Positions 47,473 to 56,561 of a DNA stretch of 64,000 bases are shown piece by piece. This stretch comes from Caldimicrobium sp. (lineage in GTDB: Bacteria; Desulfobacterota; Thermodesulfobacteria; Thermodesulfobacteriales; Thermodesulfobacteriaceae). The notes under the pieces were generated by a model. It was not told where the DNA came from. It saw only the letters and a program-made list of their open reading frames with translations, and ran no database searches. Position 1 is the stretch's first letter, and each line of letters starts with the position of its first letter. The position numbers and the translations under genes were made by a program. The stretch covers positions 1-64,000 of the forward strand of contig JANXDB010000025.1 in NCBI GenBank assembly GCA_025060015.1. The letters run 5' to 3'.

Positions 47473-49053
47473 CTAAGATACATGAAGGGCAAGATGCTTC
47501 TCCCATTCTTCTGCTTTGATAGTTACCGTGTATTTGGCAATGTACTCCTCTTCAGTCATCTTGGGATTTTCATAGCGTATGTTTAGGTAATCACACATCA
47601 ACTTAAACACATAGGTGTTATCTGACCTTGCTGGTAGGTTTTTGATCGGTGTTTGGCTTCTTACAACTAATAGCTGATCTTCTGCAGTGTGATTTGTTCC
47701 GGTGAAGTATATGTTTCCTCTTCTCACCAGGGCTTCCATTTTTTCAGGTAAAGTTCCTCTCTTCCCCTGTCCTATAGTGCGGTATCTACTCTTCGATAGG
47801 ATTCTTCCCATCGTTGCTTCAGGCTCATACCAAAAGTCGTTTTCCAAAATCAGAGGAGGATTGTTTAGCCTGTGATGAATCTCCTGAGCCTCATCCACTG
47901 TGATATCGCTAAAACCTGTGAATTCTGCCATGATACTTTGAATTTCCTGTGGGCTTTTCCCTCTCATCTTGGCCTTTATGTATTCAAAGGAAGCCTTGGC
48001 CTTTTGGTATTTTAGCAATGCCTCTGTTGAGTGATTATACTCTGGACCTGTTCCGTTTATGCCAAACATGGAGTTCCCGTGATCTGAAGTAACAATCAAA
48101 AGCACATGGGGATTTATCTCAAGAAAGGAAAGAACCACGCCTAAGGTCATATCCATCTCATAGGTGTCATAAAGAGCACCTGCCACATCGTTGTTATGGC
48201 AGGCATGATCGATTCTTCCAGCTTCGATCTGGAGCACAAATCCCTTAGGATTCTCCCCCAAAATAGACAGCGCAACAGCTGTCATCTCAGGCAAGGTCGG
48301 CTGAATCGTGCTAAGCTCTCTGTCATTAATTCTATCGATGTAGAAACTTAAGTGTGAGTCAGCAAAGAGTCCCAGCACAGGCCTTGATAGGGAAGCCTTC
48401 TTCAACTCCTCTCTCGTCTGAACCACCTGATATCCAGCACCTCTGAACTTTGCTATCAGGTCCCTTTTGTCTATCCTTTTATCGGATAGAAAGTGTCTAA
48501 GTCCACCACCCATTGCCACATCAGGCTTTAAGGCCAGAAGATCCAGGGCTACCTCATCCTCAGCATCTCTATTTAAATGGTGTGAATACCAGCCTGCAGG
48601 AGTGGCATGGGTAATCCTTGTGGTTGTAACAAAGCCAAGGCCCATTCCTTTGTCCTTGGCAAGCTCTGCTATGGTTTTTAGTTTTTTCCCGTCTGGAAGG
48701 GAGGCTAAAAGGCGATTTGCAGTCTTAGAACCTGTCGCCCAGGCTACACTTGCCGGTGCAGAGTCTGTCACTACAGAGGATAAAGAGTTAGTTACAGACA
48801 GACTAACCCTTGTGCGTGAGTCCTGGAGAAGTTTTGACAGATTTGGTTCAATCTTAAAAACCCTTCTTGCGTATTCCATATAGGCTTTCATCACGCCCAG
48901 GGGCCAGCCATCTCCCACAAGAAAGATAATGCCCTTGCTACTCTTAGGAAACCTTTTGCTTAATTTAAGTAACTCTTCTGAGGCAGGAGATAGGGCAAGA
49001 AAACTTGCTAAGGAGGTTTTCTTCAGAAAATCTCGCCTTGTAAGGTCACTCAT
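47473..49053 (-). CDS. Alkaline phosphatase (PhoA family) with Tat-type leader
   Basis: The product is 526 residues from ATG 49053 after AAAGGAGGT. The leader TRRDFLKK followed by a weakly hydrophobic stretch predicts Tat export. Core motifs are FLVGDG (first metal), VTDSAPASVAWATGSKT with the nucleophilic Ser near 98, THATPAGWYSHH, EAGRIDHACHNND, VTSDHGN and YNHSTEALL. A C-terminal HTAEDQLL supplies another metal ligand. It should hydrolyse phosphomonoesters in the periplasm. The leader lacks a clear AxA cleavage site, so membrane retention is possible. Confidence 0.9.
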   Translation of the reverse strand: MSDLTRRDFLKKTSLASFLALSPASEELLKLSKRFPKSSKGIIFLVGDGWPLGVMKAYMEYARRVFKIEPNLSKLLQDSRTRVSLSVTNSLSSVVTDSAPASVAWATGSKTANRLLASLPDGKKLKTIAELAKDKGMGLGFVTTTRITHATPAGWYSHHLNRDAEDEVALDLLALKPDVAMGGGLRHFLSDKRIDKRDLIAKFRGAGYQVVQTREELKKASLSRPVLGLFADSHLSFYIDRINDRELSTIQPTLPEMTAVALSILGENPKGFVLQIEAGRIDHACHNNDVAGALYDTYEMDMTLGVVLSFLEINPHVLLIVTSDHGNSMFGINGTGPEYNHSTEALLKYQKAKASFEYIKAKMRGKSPQEIQSIMAEFTGFSDITVDEAQEIHHRLNNPPLILENDFWYEPEATMGRILSKSRYRTIGQGKRGTLPEKMEALVRRGNIYFTGTNHTAEDQLLVVRSQTPIKNLPARSDNTYVFKLMCDYLNIRYENPKMTEEEYIAKYTVTIKAEEWEKHLALHVS

Positions 49054-49137
49054 CACCTTACCTCCTTTGGGGCTTTGCGCTTATAATAAATGCATCTTTT
49101 TAAAGGCGAGTCAACGAGAAGTTAACCTGATCTCAAA

Positions 49138-50043
49138 TCAAACAAGGGGTATGCCTAATCTCCGAAGATGACTTTCACGTTCTCTCCAGCCCTCAAGGGC
49201 TTTAACCCAAAGATCAAGAAAGATTTTTCTTTTGAGTAGGTGTTCTAACTCTTCCCTTGCTAAGGTTCCGATCTTTTTTAACATCTGTCCACCTTTGCCG
49301 ATGATGATACCCTTTTGAGAGGACCTCTCAACGAAAATCGTTGCCTCAATGTGAAGCACCTTTTTTTCGGGTATCTCCTTAATGGATTCCACTTTTACGG
49401 CAACAGAGTATGGCACCTCCTGATAAGTAAGCATGAATACCTTTTCTCTTATAATCTCTGCCACTTGCAACTTTAAGGGCAAGTCTGTCACATAATCAGG
49501 GTCATAGTAAAAGGGACCCTCTGGGAGAATCTTCTCAAGCTCATTAATTATGATATCAAGACCATCACTTTTTAGACCTGACACAGGGATTATAGCCTCA
49601 AAGAGGTTAAGTTTGGCAAACTGATCGATAACAGGCAAGAGTTCTCTCTTATCACGTAGCAAATCGATTTTGTTTAGGATGAGAAGGGTTGGTTTTGATG
49701 TCTTTTTTATAAGATCAAGAATCCATTGTTCTTCGGATCTTCTATCTGCGACATCCACTACCCACAGGATGGCATCTACCTCTTCTAAAGCCTGCAGGGC
49801 AGATTTGACCATGAGCTTATTGAAGAGAGACTTAGCATCGTGTATCCCTGGTGTATCAACAAAGATTATCTGTAGGTTTTCTCTGGTGTAAATTCCTCTT
49901 ATGTTAAATCGTGTGGTTTGCGGTTTGGAGCTCACAATGGAAACCTTGGTTCCGAGGAGATTGTTTAGCAGGGTGGACTTGCCCACATTCGGAAGTCCGA
50001 TTATTGCCACAATCCCTGATTTGGTATTTATTTGATCCGTCAT
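49138..50043 (-). CDS. era: Era GTPase
   Basis: This 301-residue protein has G1 GLPNVGKST (16-24), G3 DTPGI (near 62), G4 NKID (near 122) and a C-terminal KH RNA-binding domain with the IGKGGQMLKKIG loop (near 240-251). Era binds the 3' end of 16S rRNA and assists 30S assembly. No ribosome binding site is evident before the ATG. It lies 85 bp upstream of the alkaline phosphatase gene and probably belongs to no larger operon. Confidence 0.96.
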   Translation of the reverse strand: MTDQINTKSGIVAIIGLPNVGKSTLLNNLLGTKVSIVSSKPQTTRFNIRGIYTRENLQIIFVDTPGIHDAKSLFNKLMVKSALQALEEVDAILWVVDVADRRSEEQWILDLIKKTSKPTLLILNKIDLLRDKRELLPVIDQFAKLNLFEAIIPVSGLKSDGLDIIINELEKILPEGPFYYDPDYVTDLPLKLQVAEIIREKVFMLTYQEVPYSVAVKVESIKEIPEKKVLHIEATIFVERSSQKGIIIGKGGQMLKKIGTLAREELEHLLKRKIFLDLWVKALEGWRERESHLRRLGIPLV

Positions 50044-50714
50044 ACTGTGTGAGTGTCTTATGTTCTTCGATTTAAGTCCAATTTTAATCTATTGCCCTTA
50101 GATTTGCAAAGGTTCCAAAATTTGTTAATGCACTGATTAAAAAATGAAAACCTCCATTGGTTCTTCAAAAGATAAAATGATATCTATAAAGATAGAGATG
50201 ATAAAAATCAGAGCTCCAAAGTTATGTAATCACAACAATACTCAAATATTGCCTTTGTTCTAAGTTTCTTAGAGCTTTTTGTAAAAGGACTGGGTGAGGT
50301 CCTTCAGGCCAAAGCCTAGCTCAGGCTATATACGATTTTTAGGCTCTCCCTTTTGTTCCATGGTGTTAAAGTGACTAAAAAGCAAGCCCCACATAGAGGA
50401 CGATGCAAAGATCATACCATAAAGAAGGTTGGATTTGGTAAGGAGAAAGTGGGTAGGAGATTTATTTAAAGACAGAAGGAGAAATTCGTTGAAGAAAGGG
50501 AAGCATTAGGTTAAAAAGGTTGAACTTGCACAATCAGATTTTAATTATATAGGTTATCACCCTCGTATAAGATCAGCTAGTTTCTATCATAGGTCTATGA
50601 CTGTTCTCAAAGATGTTACTTTGATGCTTAACTTTAAAGGAGACACAATAAAAATAGGTTAAAAGTTATACTCTGGCTTTCTCAAATAAATATCTTTTCT
50701 TTTATCGATATGAA
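50044..50714. other. 671-bp gene-free stretch with decayed coding sequence
   Basis: No intact gene is visible. The plus strand shows short protein-like runs broken by stops and a frame change: ELFVKGLGEVLQAKA then LRLYTIFRLSLLFHGVKVTKK around 50270-50480, and DFNYIGYHPRIRSASFYHRS around 50535-50660. These look like one decayed gene of about 130 codons, possibly a transposase, but I cannot name the family. A short hairpin AAGGAC-TGGGTGAG-GTCCTT lies at about 50285-50304. Confidence 0.4.
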
Positions 50715-51602
50715 TCACTTGAAAAAGGCGATCACAATGATGCCGAGGAACATAACTAAACTTGCAGAAAGCCTTAAACGAAAGTGTTTCTCTCTAAACA
50801 TATACCACCCAAGTAACACCGCAAAGAGTATGCTTGATCTCTTTAAGGCAATCATATAGGCCGTTTCAACAAGACTTAAAGCCAACATGTGTGAAAGACA
50901 CATCAATGCCTGGGTAAGACCAACAAGAAGAATCACCCTGGTGTTTTGCTTCAAAAACACACCCACGGTCATCGACGGCTTTATCATCCAGAGAACAAAG
51001 GGGGTCACCACTGAAAGAAGAGAAAAATAAATACTCGCAAAGAAAAGGGGATCGGAAAGCAAAATCCCCCGCTTGCCTAACACCGAAGTTACCCCGTAGA
51101 TAAGTGCAGTTACCAATATATAAAAACTCCCCCTCTCCCTCCATATCCCCTTTACTGGACCAAGAAATCCCTCCACCCTCCTCGGAAGGTGAATCATATA
51201 AGCTCCAACGACTATAAGAAGAATGCCTAAAAACCCAGGCAGACTTATACTCTCTCCGAGAATAAGATATCCCGTAAAGATCACAAAAATCGGAGTAAAG
51301 GATAAAAATGGCAAAGAGGCTGAAAGAGGCGATATCTCAATACCTCGCATGTAAGAAAGGGTAGCCATAATCTCTAAAGACAACAGAAGAAGGACGTTTT
51401 GAATGAAATCCCACGTAAGATAGAGATAGACCTCCTTTTTTACTGTCAGATACAGAAGCACAGGGAAAAGAAAGGGAAGAGTTCCAAGGGTTCTGGCAAG
51501 AGCCATTTTTATGTAGCCCTCTTGCCCGAGATATCTCTTGTTTAAAGCATCACTTAGAGCAACGAAAAAACCTGCTGAAAGAGAGAGAATAACCCAAAGC
51601 AT
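50715..51602 (-). CDS. EamA/DMT-superfamily transporter
   Basis: This 295-residue protein has ten predicted membrane helices in two EamA repeats of about 140 residues each. The hallmarks are the loop ending in LGESISLPGFLGILLIVVGAYMI and, in the second half, MFREKHFRLRLSASLVMFLGIIVIAF. Substrates in this family range from amino acids to nucleotide sugars and cannot be predicted. It lies 12 bp downstream of the DNA glycosylase gene on the same strand. Confidence 0.85.
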   Translation of the reverse strand: MLWVILSLSAGFFVALSDALNKRYLGQEGYIKMALARTLGTLPFLFPVLLYLTVKKEVYLYLTWDFIQNVLLLLSLEIMATLSYMRGIEISPLSASLPFLSFTPIFVIFTGYLILGESISLPGFLGILLIVVGAYMIHLPRRVEGFLGPVKGIWRERGSFYILVTALIYGVTSVLGKRGILLSDPLFFASIYFSLLSVVTPFVLWMIKPSMTVGVFLKQNTRVILLVGLTQALMCLSHMLALSLVETAYMIALKRSSILFAVLLGWYMFREKHFRLRLSASLVMFLGIIVIAFFK

Positions 51603-51614
51603 TTAGCAAATGAA

Positions 51615-52268
51615 CTAAAACTTTTGATCTAAAGTTGAAAGAGGACAGTCATCACAACGTGGACTTTGCTTCTTACAATAAGTCTTTCCACAGGCCACAA
51701 AAAGAGCATGAAATTCCTTATACAGAGGAACATCCCTTACTAAGTTCTGATGAAAGATCTCCTGAAGTTCATCGTAGCTTATCACCTCAGGAATAAGCCC
51801 GTGACGACATAGTATTCTATGGGTGTATGCATCAACAACAAAGAAGGGCAGATCTAAGGCATAAAGCAGGATTGAATCGGTAGTCTCCGGGCCAAGCCCC
51901 TTGATAGAAAGTAGTTTTCTTCTCAGTTCCAATGGGTCTTCTTTTCTGAGATTATTAATATCTCCCTCGTATCTATCTGTCAAAAAGGAGACAAAATTCT
52001 TAACTCGCCTTGCTTTAACGTTATAGTATCCGCTAGGACGAATCAAACTGGCAAGACTCTCAACAGAGATCTCTCTCAAAGCCCTCGGCGATAGGAGATT
52101 TTCCCTTTTCAAATTCTCTATTGCCCTCTTCACATTTCCCCAGTTGGTGTTTTGCGTAAGAATTGCCCCAAGACAAACCTCAAAAGGATCCTCTGCAGGC
52201 CACCAACCTTGTGGTCCAAAATGGTCAAATAGCCATCTGTAAATGTCAAGCAAAATATCACCAAGCAT
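51615..52268 (-). CDS. Endonuclease III-related DNA glycosylase (COG2231/MagIII type)
   Basis: The product is 217 residues from ATG 52268. A longer reading to 52463 lies inside the cysteine synthase/CysRS gene and is rejected. The HhH-GPD fold is clear (IKGLGPETTDSILLYAL near 132-148, then FVVDAYTHRI with the catalytic Asp). The Lys used by bifunctional EndoIII in the HhH loop is Glu here, so a monofunctional glycosylase is likely, as in H. pylori MagIII. The tail has four Cys (CX4CX6CX2C) that may bind an Fe-S cluster. It overlaps the upstream fusion gene by 11 bp. Confidence 0.85.
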   Translation of the reverse strand: MLGDILLDIYRWLFDHFGPQGWWPAEDPFEVCLGAILTQNTNWGNVKRAIENLKRENLLSPRALREISVESLASLIRPSGYYNVKARRVKNFVSFLTDRYEGDINNLRKEDPLELRRKLLSIKGLGPETTDSILLYALDLPFFVVDAYTHRILCRHGLIPEVISYDELQEIFHQNLVRDVPLYKEFHALFVACGKTYCKKQSPRCDDCPLSTLDQKF

Positions 52269-54585
52269 AGTGAAAACGTAAGACCCTTGTCCCACTAAAG
52301 GTATCAAAGACACGATAGCCCTTTTCCATAAGCTCAATTCTAATTGCATCTGCCACCTCAAAGTCTCCTCTCTCTTTGGCTTGGTCCCTCCTTTTTGCAA
52401 GCCCAAGGATTTCCTCATCCTCAGATTCCACAGGGAAGGACAGTATCTTAAAAACCTCATCAAAGACCTTCAGTTTTTCAAACAGGGCTTCTTTGAAGCC
52501 AGGTGGAAACCCTCTCTCGCTTCTTCTATAGAGCGTTTTTAGCTGGTTTACAAGCTGTGATATGGCTGCAGGCGTGTTAAGATCCTCCTCTACTGCCTTT
52601 AGCCAATCCCTCTCGAAATCCTCAAGGACCTGCCACACTTCATCCCTATCAGCTTCATTCAAGGGCCTTTCCTCTGCAAAGTGGATGTAAGCAAGAAATA
52701 TCTCAAGTCTTTCGAGGAGTTTTTTAGCATCTTCCAGAGATTTCCACGTAAAGTTCAGAGGACTTCTATAGTGACTCTGAAGCATATACAATCGCAAGGA
52801 CCTTCCATCAAAGCCCCTCTCCTTGACATCCTCAATGGTAAGCCTGTTTTCCGAGGATAACTTTTTACCTTCGTAGTAGGTCAACTCGGTATGTAGCCAG
52901 TAATTAGCTAACTCCTTTCCCGTAAGAGCCTTAGCCACTGCTCTGGTATTCTCGTGATGGGGAAAGATGAGATCTCTACCGCTGGTGTAAAGGTCAAAAT
53001 TGTCACCAAGATATTTCAGAGCAATGGATGCACAGTGAATGTGCCAGGTTGGTCTTACCCTACCAATTGGGGTTTCAAGGAAATATCCTGCTTTCATCTC
53101 CACGATATGAACTCTTTTTAACAGAGCAAAATCGTAAGGCTCCTCCTTTTCATACTCCTCCTGATCTACCCTTAAGCCTCCCTTTAACCCTTTATAGTCT
53201 ACCTTGGCAAGTCTTCCATAGTCTGGAAACCTTGATACATCAAAATACATGGCTGAAAACTTCTCATAGGCCTTGTTTTGACTTTGTAAATGGAAGGCAA
53301 GGTCTCTCATATCCTGCAAATGCTCACTAACCTTGGGATATCCATCTGCTCTGTCTATTCTCAAGTATTCCAGGTCATCGTAAAATTCCTTTTCTACCCT
53401 TGTGGTAAGCTCTTTGAGGGTGACTCCAGACTCTAAGGCTGTCTTTATGGTCTTGTCGTCAAAGTCCGTAAGATTAACGATGTGATAAGGTTTATAACCT
53501 TTAATTTGCAGATATCTCTTCAACACATCTACAGTGAGTAACCTTCTGTATAGACCCAAGTGAGGTCTAACATTGAGGGTGGGACCACAGGTGTAGATCT
53601 TTACCTGCGGTGGATCCTTCGGTAAGAAAAGATCTCTTTTCTGAGTTAGGGTATTAAATAGTGTGAGAATGCTCTTTTGCTCTTCCCTTTCTATACTCCA
53701 AAGGGGAGTTGATAGGTATCTTTCTCCGTTATCTGGAAAGATCACCACTATTAAACCCTCATCAAGTGTGGATGCAAGCTTTAGTGCACCTGCAAGAGTT
53801 GCACCTGAACTCATCCCAACGAATATTCCCTCTCTTCGTGCAAGTTCTCTTGCCATCTCAAAGGCCTCTTCATCGTGGACGTTTATGACCCTATGGAGGA
53901 CCTTTCTATCGAAGATACCAGGTGGAAAGGACTCCTTCATATTCTTTAATCCCTGAATCTTGTGGCCTGGGTAAGGCTCAATCCCAATCACTTTAAAGGG
54001 AAGACCTTTCTCAAGGACATATCGAGCGACACCCATGGCCGTACCAGTCGTTCCTAGACCACAGACCACATGGGTAACTCTTCCCTCGGTCTGAGCCCAG
54101 ATTTCCGGTGCAGTGGTGCGATAGTGCATCTGCCAGTTGGCAGGATTGTTAAACTGATCAGGACAGAAATACTTCTCCGGTTCAGCCCTAACAAGATCAT
54201 AGACATATTCAATAGCCCCGTCCGTTCCCTTTGATGCAGGGGTTAGGATAATCTCAGCACCATAGGCCTGCATGATCTTTCTTCTTTCAAGGGATGCAGA
54301 CTCAGGCATGGCAATGACGCATCTGTATCCCTTGGAGGCACAAACCATGGCAAGACCGATACCCGTATTACCACTAGAGGCCTCAATGACAACCTTATCT
54401 GGGCTCAGGAGGCCTCTACCTTCAGCATCCTCAATCATGGCAAGAGCAATTCTATCTTTAATAGAACCACCGGGATTTTGCCCTTCGATTTTTCCCCAGA
54501 TTTCTACGGAACTCTTGACTTTAATCCTATTTAGTTTAACAATAGGAGTATTACCGATTTTTGCCAGTATGCTATGATATCTCAT
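52258..54585 (-). CDS. Fusion of cysteine synthase (CysK/CysM) and a divergent cysteinyl-tRNA synthetase
   Basis: This is a 775-residue protein. Residues 1-300 are a complete O-acetylserine sulfhydrylase: PLP lysine K43 (GGSIKDR), substrate loop SSGNTG (70-75), QFNNPANW, and phosphate loop GLGTTG (176-181). Residues 325-775 align along the whole CysRS, including the DALR region and the C-terminal RDQAKERGDFEVADAIR helix. In the CysRS part, HIGN reads HLGL (342-345), KMSKS reads KLSSE (575-579) and the position of the fourth zinc ligand (E238 in E. coli) is T547; C333, C518 and H543 remain. Aminoacylation is therefore uncertain. GGAGG precedes the ATG. No serine acetyltransferase is nearby. 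Confidence 0.92.
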   Translation of the reverse strand: MRYHSILAKIGNTPIVKLNRIKVKSSVEIWGKIEGQNPGGSIKDRIALAMIEDAEGRGLLSPDKVVIEASSGNTGIGLAMVCASKGYRCVIAMPESASLERRKIMQAYGAEIILTPASKGTDGAIEYVYDLVRAEPEKYFCPDQFNNPANWQMHYRTTAPEIWAQTEGRVTHVVCGLGTTGTAMGVARYVLEKGLPFKVIGIEPYPGHKIQGLKNMKESFPPGIFDRKVLHRVINVHDEEAFEMARELARREGIFVGMSSGATLAGALKLASTLDEGLIVVIFPDNGERYLSTPLWSIEREEQKSILTLFNTLTQKRDLFLPKDPPQVKIYTCGPTLNVRPHLGLYRRLLTVDVLKRYLQIKGYKPYHIVNLTDFDDKTIKTALESGVTLKELTTRVEKEFYDDLEYLRIDRADGYPKVSEHLQDMRDLAFHLQSQNKAYEKFSAMYFDVSRFPDYGRLAKVDYKGLKGGLRVDQEEYEKEEPYDFALLKRVHIVEMKAGYFLETPIGRVRPTWHIHCASIALKYLGDNFDLYTSGRDLIFPHHENTRAVAKALTGKELANYWLHTELTYYEGKKLSSENRLTIEDVKERGFDGRSLRLYMLQSHYRSPLNFTWKSLEDAKKLLERLEIFLAYIHFAEERPLNEADRDEVWQVLEDFERDWLKAVEEDLNTPAAISQLVNQLKTLYRRSERGFPPGFKEALFEKLKVFDEVFKILSFPVESEDEEILGLAKRRDQAKERGDFEVADAIRIELMEKGYRVFDTFSGTRVLRFHYAW

Positions 54586-55485
54586 AAAGGAGCCTCCGCC
54601 CTTAGCCTAATCCTATTGTATCTTACTTTGTCTTTCTCACAAGGTCAAAGCTTTACCACCTTAAAGCCACACAAAGCCATTTACTTTCAAAACCAGATCT
54701 ACAAACTCAAAGAGAATGATACCCTGATTGATCTTGCTGTTACCTTCAAACTAGGCTATCAGGCCTTGACCTTGGCAAATAGAGATGTTGACCCTTGGGT
54801 TCCTCCAAAGGAGGCCGAAATTATCCTTCCTTTTCAAGTTTTAATACCCAAAAACTTTTTTCTGTTAACAAGACCTTACATCCTCATAAACCTCCCTGAA
54901 ATGAGACTTTACTACTTTAACAGAGATAGCTTTTTGGTCTTTCCCATAGGAATTGGGGACCAAGGAAAGCTCCCACCCCCAGGTCTTTACCACATCAAAA
55001 ACAAAAAGACCAGACCCTTTTGGTATCCCACCGAGTCCATCAGAGCAGAGGAACCAGACCTACCAAAAGTAGTGCCACCTGGCCCAGATAACCCCATGGG
55101 AGAATATGCTCTCTATCTCGATCGAGGTCTCTATGCTATCCATGGCACCAACAAGCCTCACAGCATTGGAAGAAGAACTACCCATGGATGCTTTAGACTC
55201 TATCCAGAACACATCGAAAAACTTTACCAGATCGTCCCCCTGGGAACACCGGTTTTTGTGATCTACGAACCCTATAAAATCGCCATAGAGGATGATAAAA
55301 TCTATCTCCAGGCCTACCCCGACATAGAAAAACGCAAAAACAATCCCATAAAGTATATCCTCCAAACCCTTGACTCTCTAACAGAGAGGCATGGTTTAAG
55401 ATATCAAGTGAATCTCATTAAGCTTGACAACGCCCTTGAAAAAACAGACGGCTTAGTGCACCAGATTGGCATTATAATTAGATAG
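54574..55485 (+). CDS. L,D-transpeptidase (YkuD domain), secreted
   Basis: This 303-residue protein has an N-terminal signal sequence (LSLILLYLTLSFSQG). A LysM-like segment follows (KLKENDTLIDLAVTFKLGYQALTLAN, near 44-69), then a YkuD catalytic domain (about 100-240) with HGTNKPHSIGRRTTHGCFRL. The nucleophile is the Cys in THGCFRL, where Ser-Thr and Ile-Phe substitutions are mild. It should make 3-3 peptidoglycan crosslinks or attach lipoproteins. The ATG lies inside the divergent fusion gene (12-bp head overlap) and lacks a ribosome binding site. The stop overlaps lpxC by 8 bp. Confidence 0.9.
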   Translation: MISHKGASALSLILLYLTLSFSQGQSFTTLKPHKAIYFQNQIYKLKENDTLIDLAVTFKLGYQALTLANRDVDPWVPPKEAEIILPFQVLIPKNFFLLTRPYILINLPEMRLYYFNRDSFLVFPIGIGDQGKLPPPGLYHIKNKKTRPFWYPTESIRAEEPDLPKVVPPGPDNPMGEYALYLDRGLYAIHGTNKPHSIGRRTTHGCFRLYPEHIEKLYQIVPLGTPVFVIYEPYKIAIEDDKIYLQAYPDIEKRKNNPIKYILQTLDSLTERHGLRYQVNLIKLDNALEKTDGLVHQIGIIIR

Positions 55486-56377
55486 GGGATCTTTTTCTCT
55501 TAGGCACCCATAAAAAAGTTAGGGCTCTAGACTCCACTTCCTCGAGATATCCGGCTTCATACATGGTTTTCAGGGCATCTAAGTGCAACTTGTGTCCTGA
55601 CATGTCCGCCCTGATCTCGGCAACAAGAGGATAACCAATGGTGAAAAGATCTCCCACTATGTCTAAGATCTTGTGGCGAACGAACTCATCCTTTGATCTT
55701 AAGCCCTCTTTATTGAGGACCTTTTCTTCATCCAGAACAATGGCATTGGACAGATTTCCGCCTTTGATTATGCCCTGCCTCTTTCTCTCCTCAAGTATTC
55801 TCTTAAAACCAAAAGTTCTGGCAAAGGAGATCTCATTGATGTAATCTCTGGGTGTTGCGGTAAAATCAAGGCTTTGTAATCCGATCACTGGGTGATCAAA
55901 GTTGATTGTGGCATGAATCATAAGCCTTGATGAAGGCTTAAATTTTATCCTTCCAACACCATTTTCCATGCTGAAAGGTTTTCTTAAGAGGTACTTCCTT
56001 CTCGCAGCTGGCAACAGACGATATCCACTTTCCTGAATCTTGCGAACTATTAAAAGAGTTGACCCATCGAGAAGAGGAATCTCCTCTCCAAAGACCCTGA
56101 TAAGAGCATTGTCAATTTGTAAACCATGAAGGGCAGAAAGTAGATGTTCTATCAAAGTTATTTCATGGGTTCCATCAGTAAGAAGAACTGCTCCCTCCAA
56201 GGCAATAGCATTTTTCAACGAAAGCTTTATCCTCGGTCTGTGTGGTAAGTCTGACCTCTCAAAAACTATACCCTCGTTCTCCCCCAAAGGATGGATCTCC
56301 ACCCTTATCTCCTTACCACTATAAATGCCCTCGCCCTCAAAAATTACCTTATCTGCAACTGTTCTTTGATACTCCAT
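55478..56377 (-). CDS. lpxC: UDP-3-O-acyl-N-acetylglucosamine deacetylase LpxC
   Basis: This 299-residue zinc deacetylase has the zinc ligands in EHLLSALHGL (His near 78), VRHKILDIVGDL (His and Asp near 235-239) and the catalytic GHKLH (near 262-266). The N-terminal Gly-rich LPxC block TVADKVIFEGEGIYSGK is typical. It performs the committed step of lipid A synthesis, supporting a Gram-negative outer membrane together with lpxD. A weak AAGGGC precedes the ATG. The 285-bp gap upstream carries repeated heptamers. Confidence 0.96.
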   Translation of the reverse strand: MEYQRTVADKVIFEGEGIYSGKEIRVEIHPLGENEGIVFERSDLPHRPRIKLSLKNAIALEGAVLLTDGTHEITLIEHLLSALHGLQIDNALIRVFGEEIPLLDGSTLLIVRKIQESGYRLLPAARRKYLLRKPFSMENGVGRIKFKPSSRLMIHATINFDHPVIGLQSLDFTATPRDYINEISFARTFGFKRILEERKRQGIIKGGNLSNAIVLDEEKVLNKEGLRSKDEFVRHKILDIVGDLFTIGYPLVAEIRADMSGHKLHLDALKTMYEAGYLEEVESRALTFLWVPKRKRSPI

Positions 56378-56533
56378 AAAAAAGCCCTTACATCAAAATG
56401 AAAGCCTTTCTCCTCTCTTTATAGCAAATTTCTTGCCTATTTTACTGCATGGACAAAGCCCTTTCACCGGCTTGGTAAGGGAGACTAACTTTCTAATCTT
56501 GGCAAAAAATCTCTGTCCATGTGTTGTTAAAAT

Positions 56534-56561
56534 AATACACAGTGTATTTTTCAAAATACAC
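56534..56561. promoter_or_regulatory. Alternating heptamer array upstream of lpxC
   Basis: AATACAC (56534-56540), GTGTATT (56542-56548) and AATACAC (56555-56561) form two overlapping perfect dyads. They lie about 160-185 bp upstream of the lpxC start. They are a candidate operator or RNA hairpin; no regulator is assigned. The rest of the 56378-56662 gap contains no gene I can support. Confidence 0.4.

Noticed and set aside
52269-52463. 65-residue N-terminal extension of the MagIII-like glycosylase
   Set aside because: It lies wholly inside the CysRS coding sequence; the HhH-GPD fold begins at ATG 52268.
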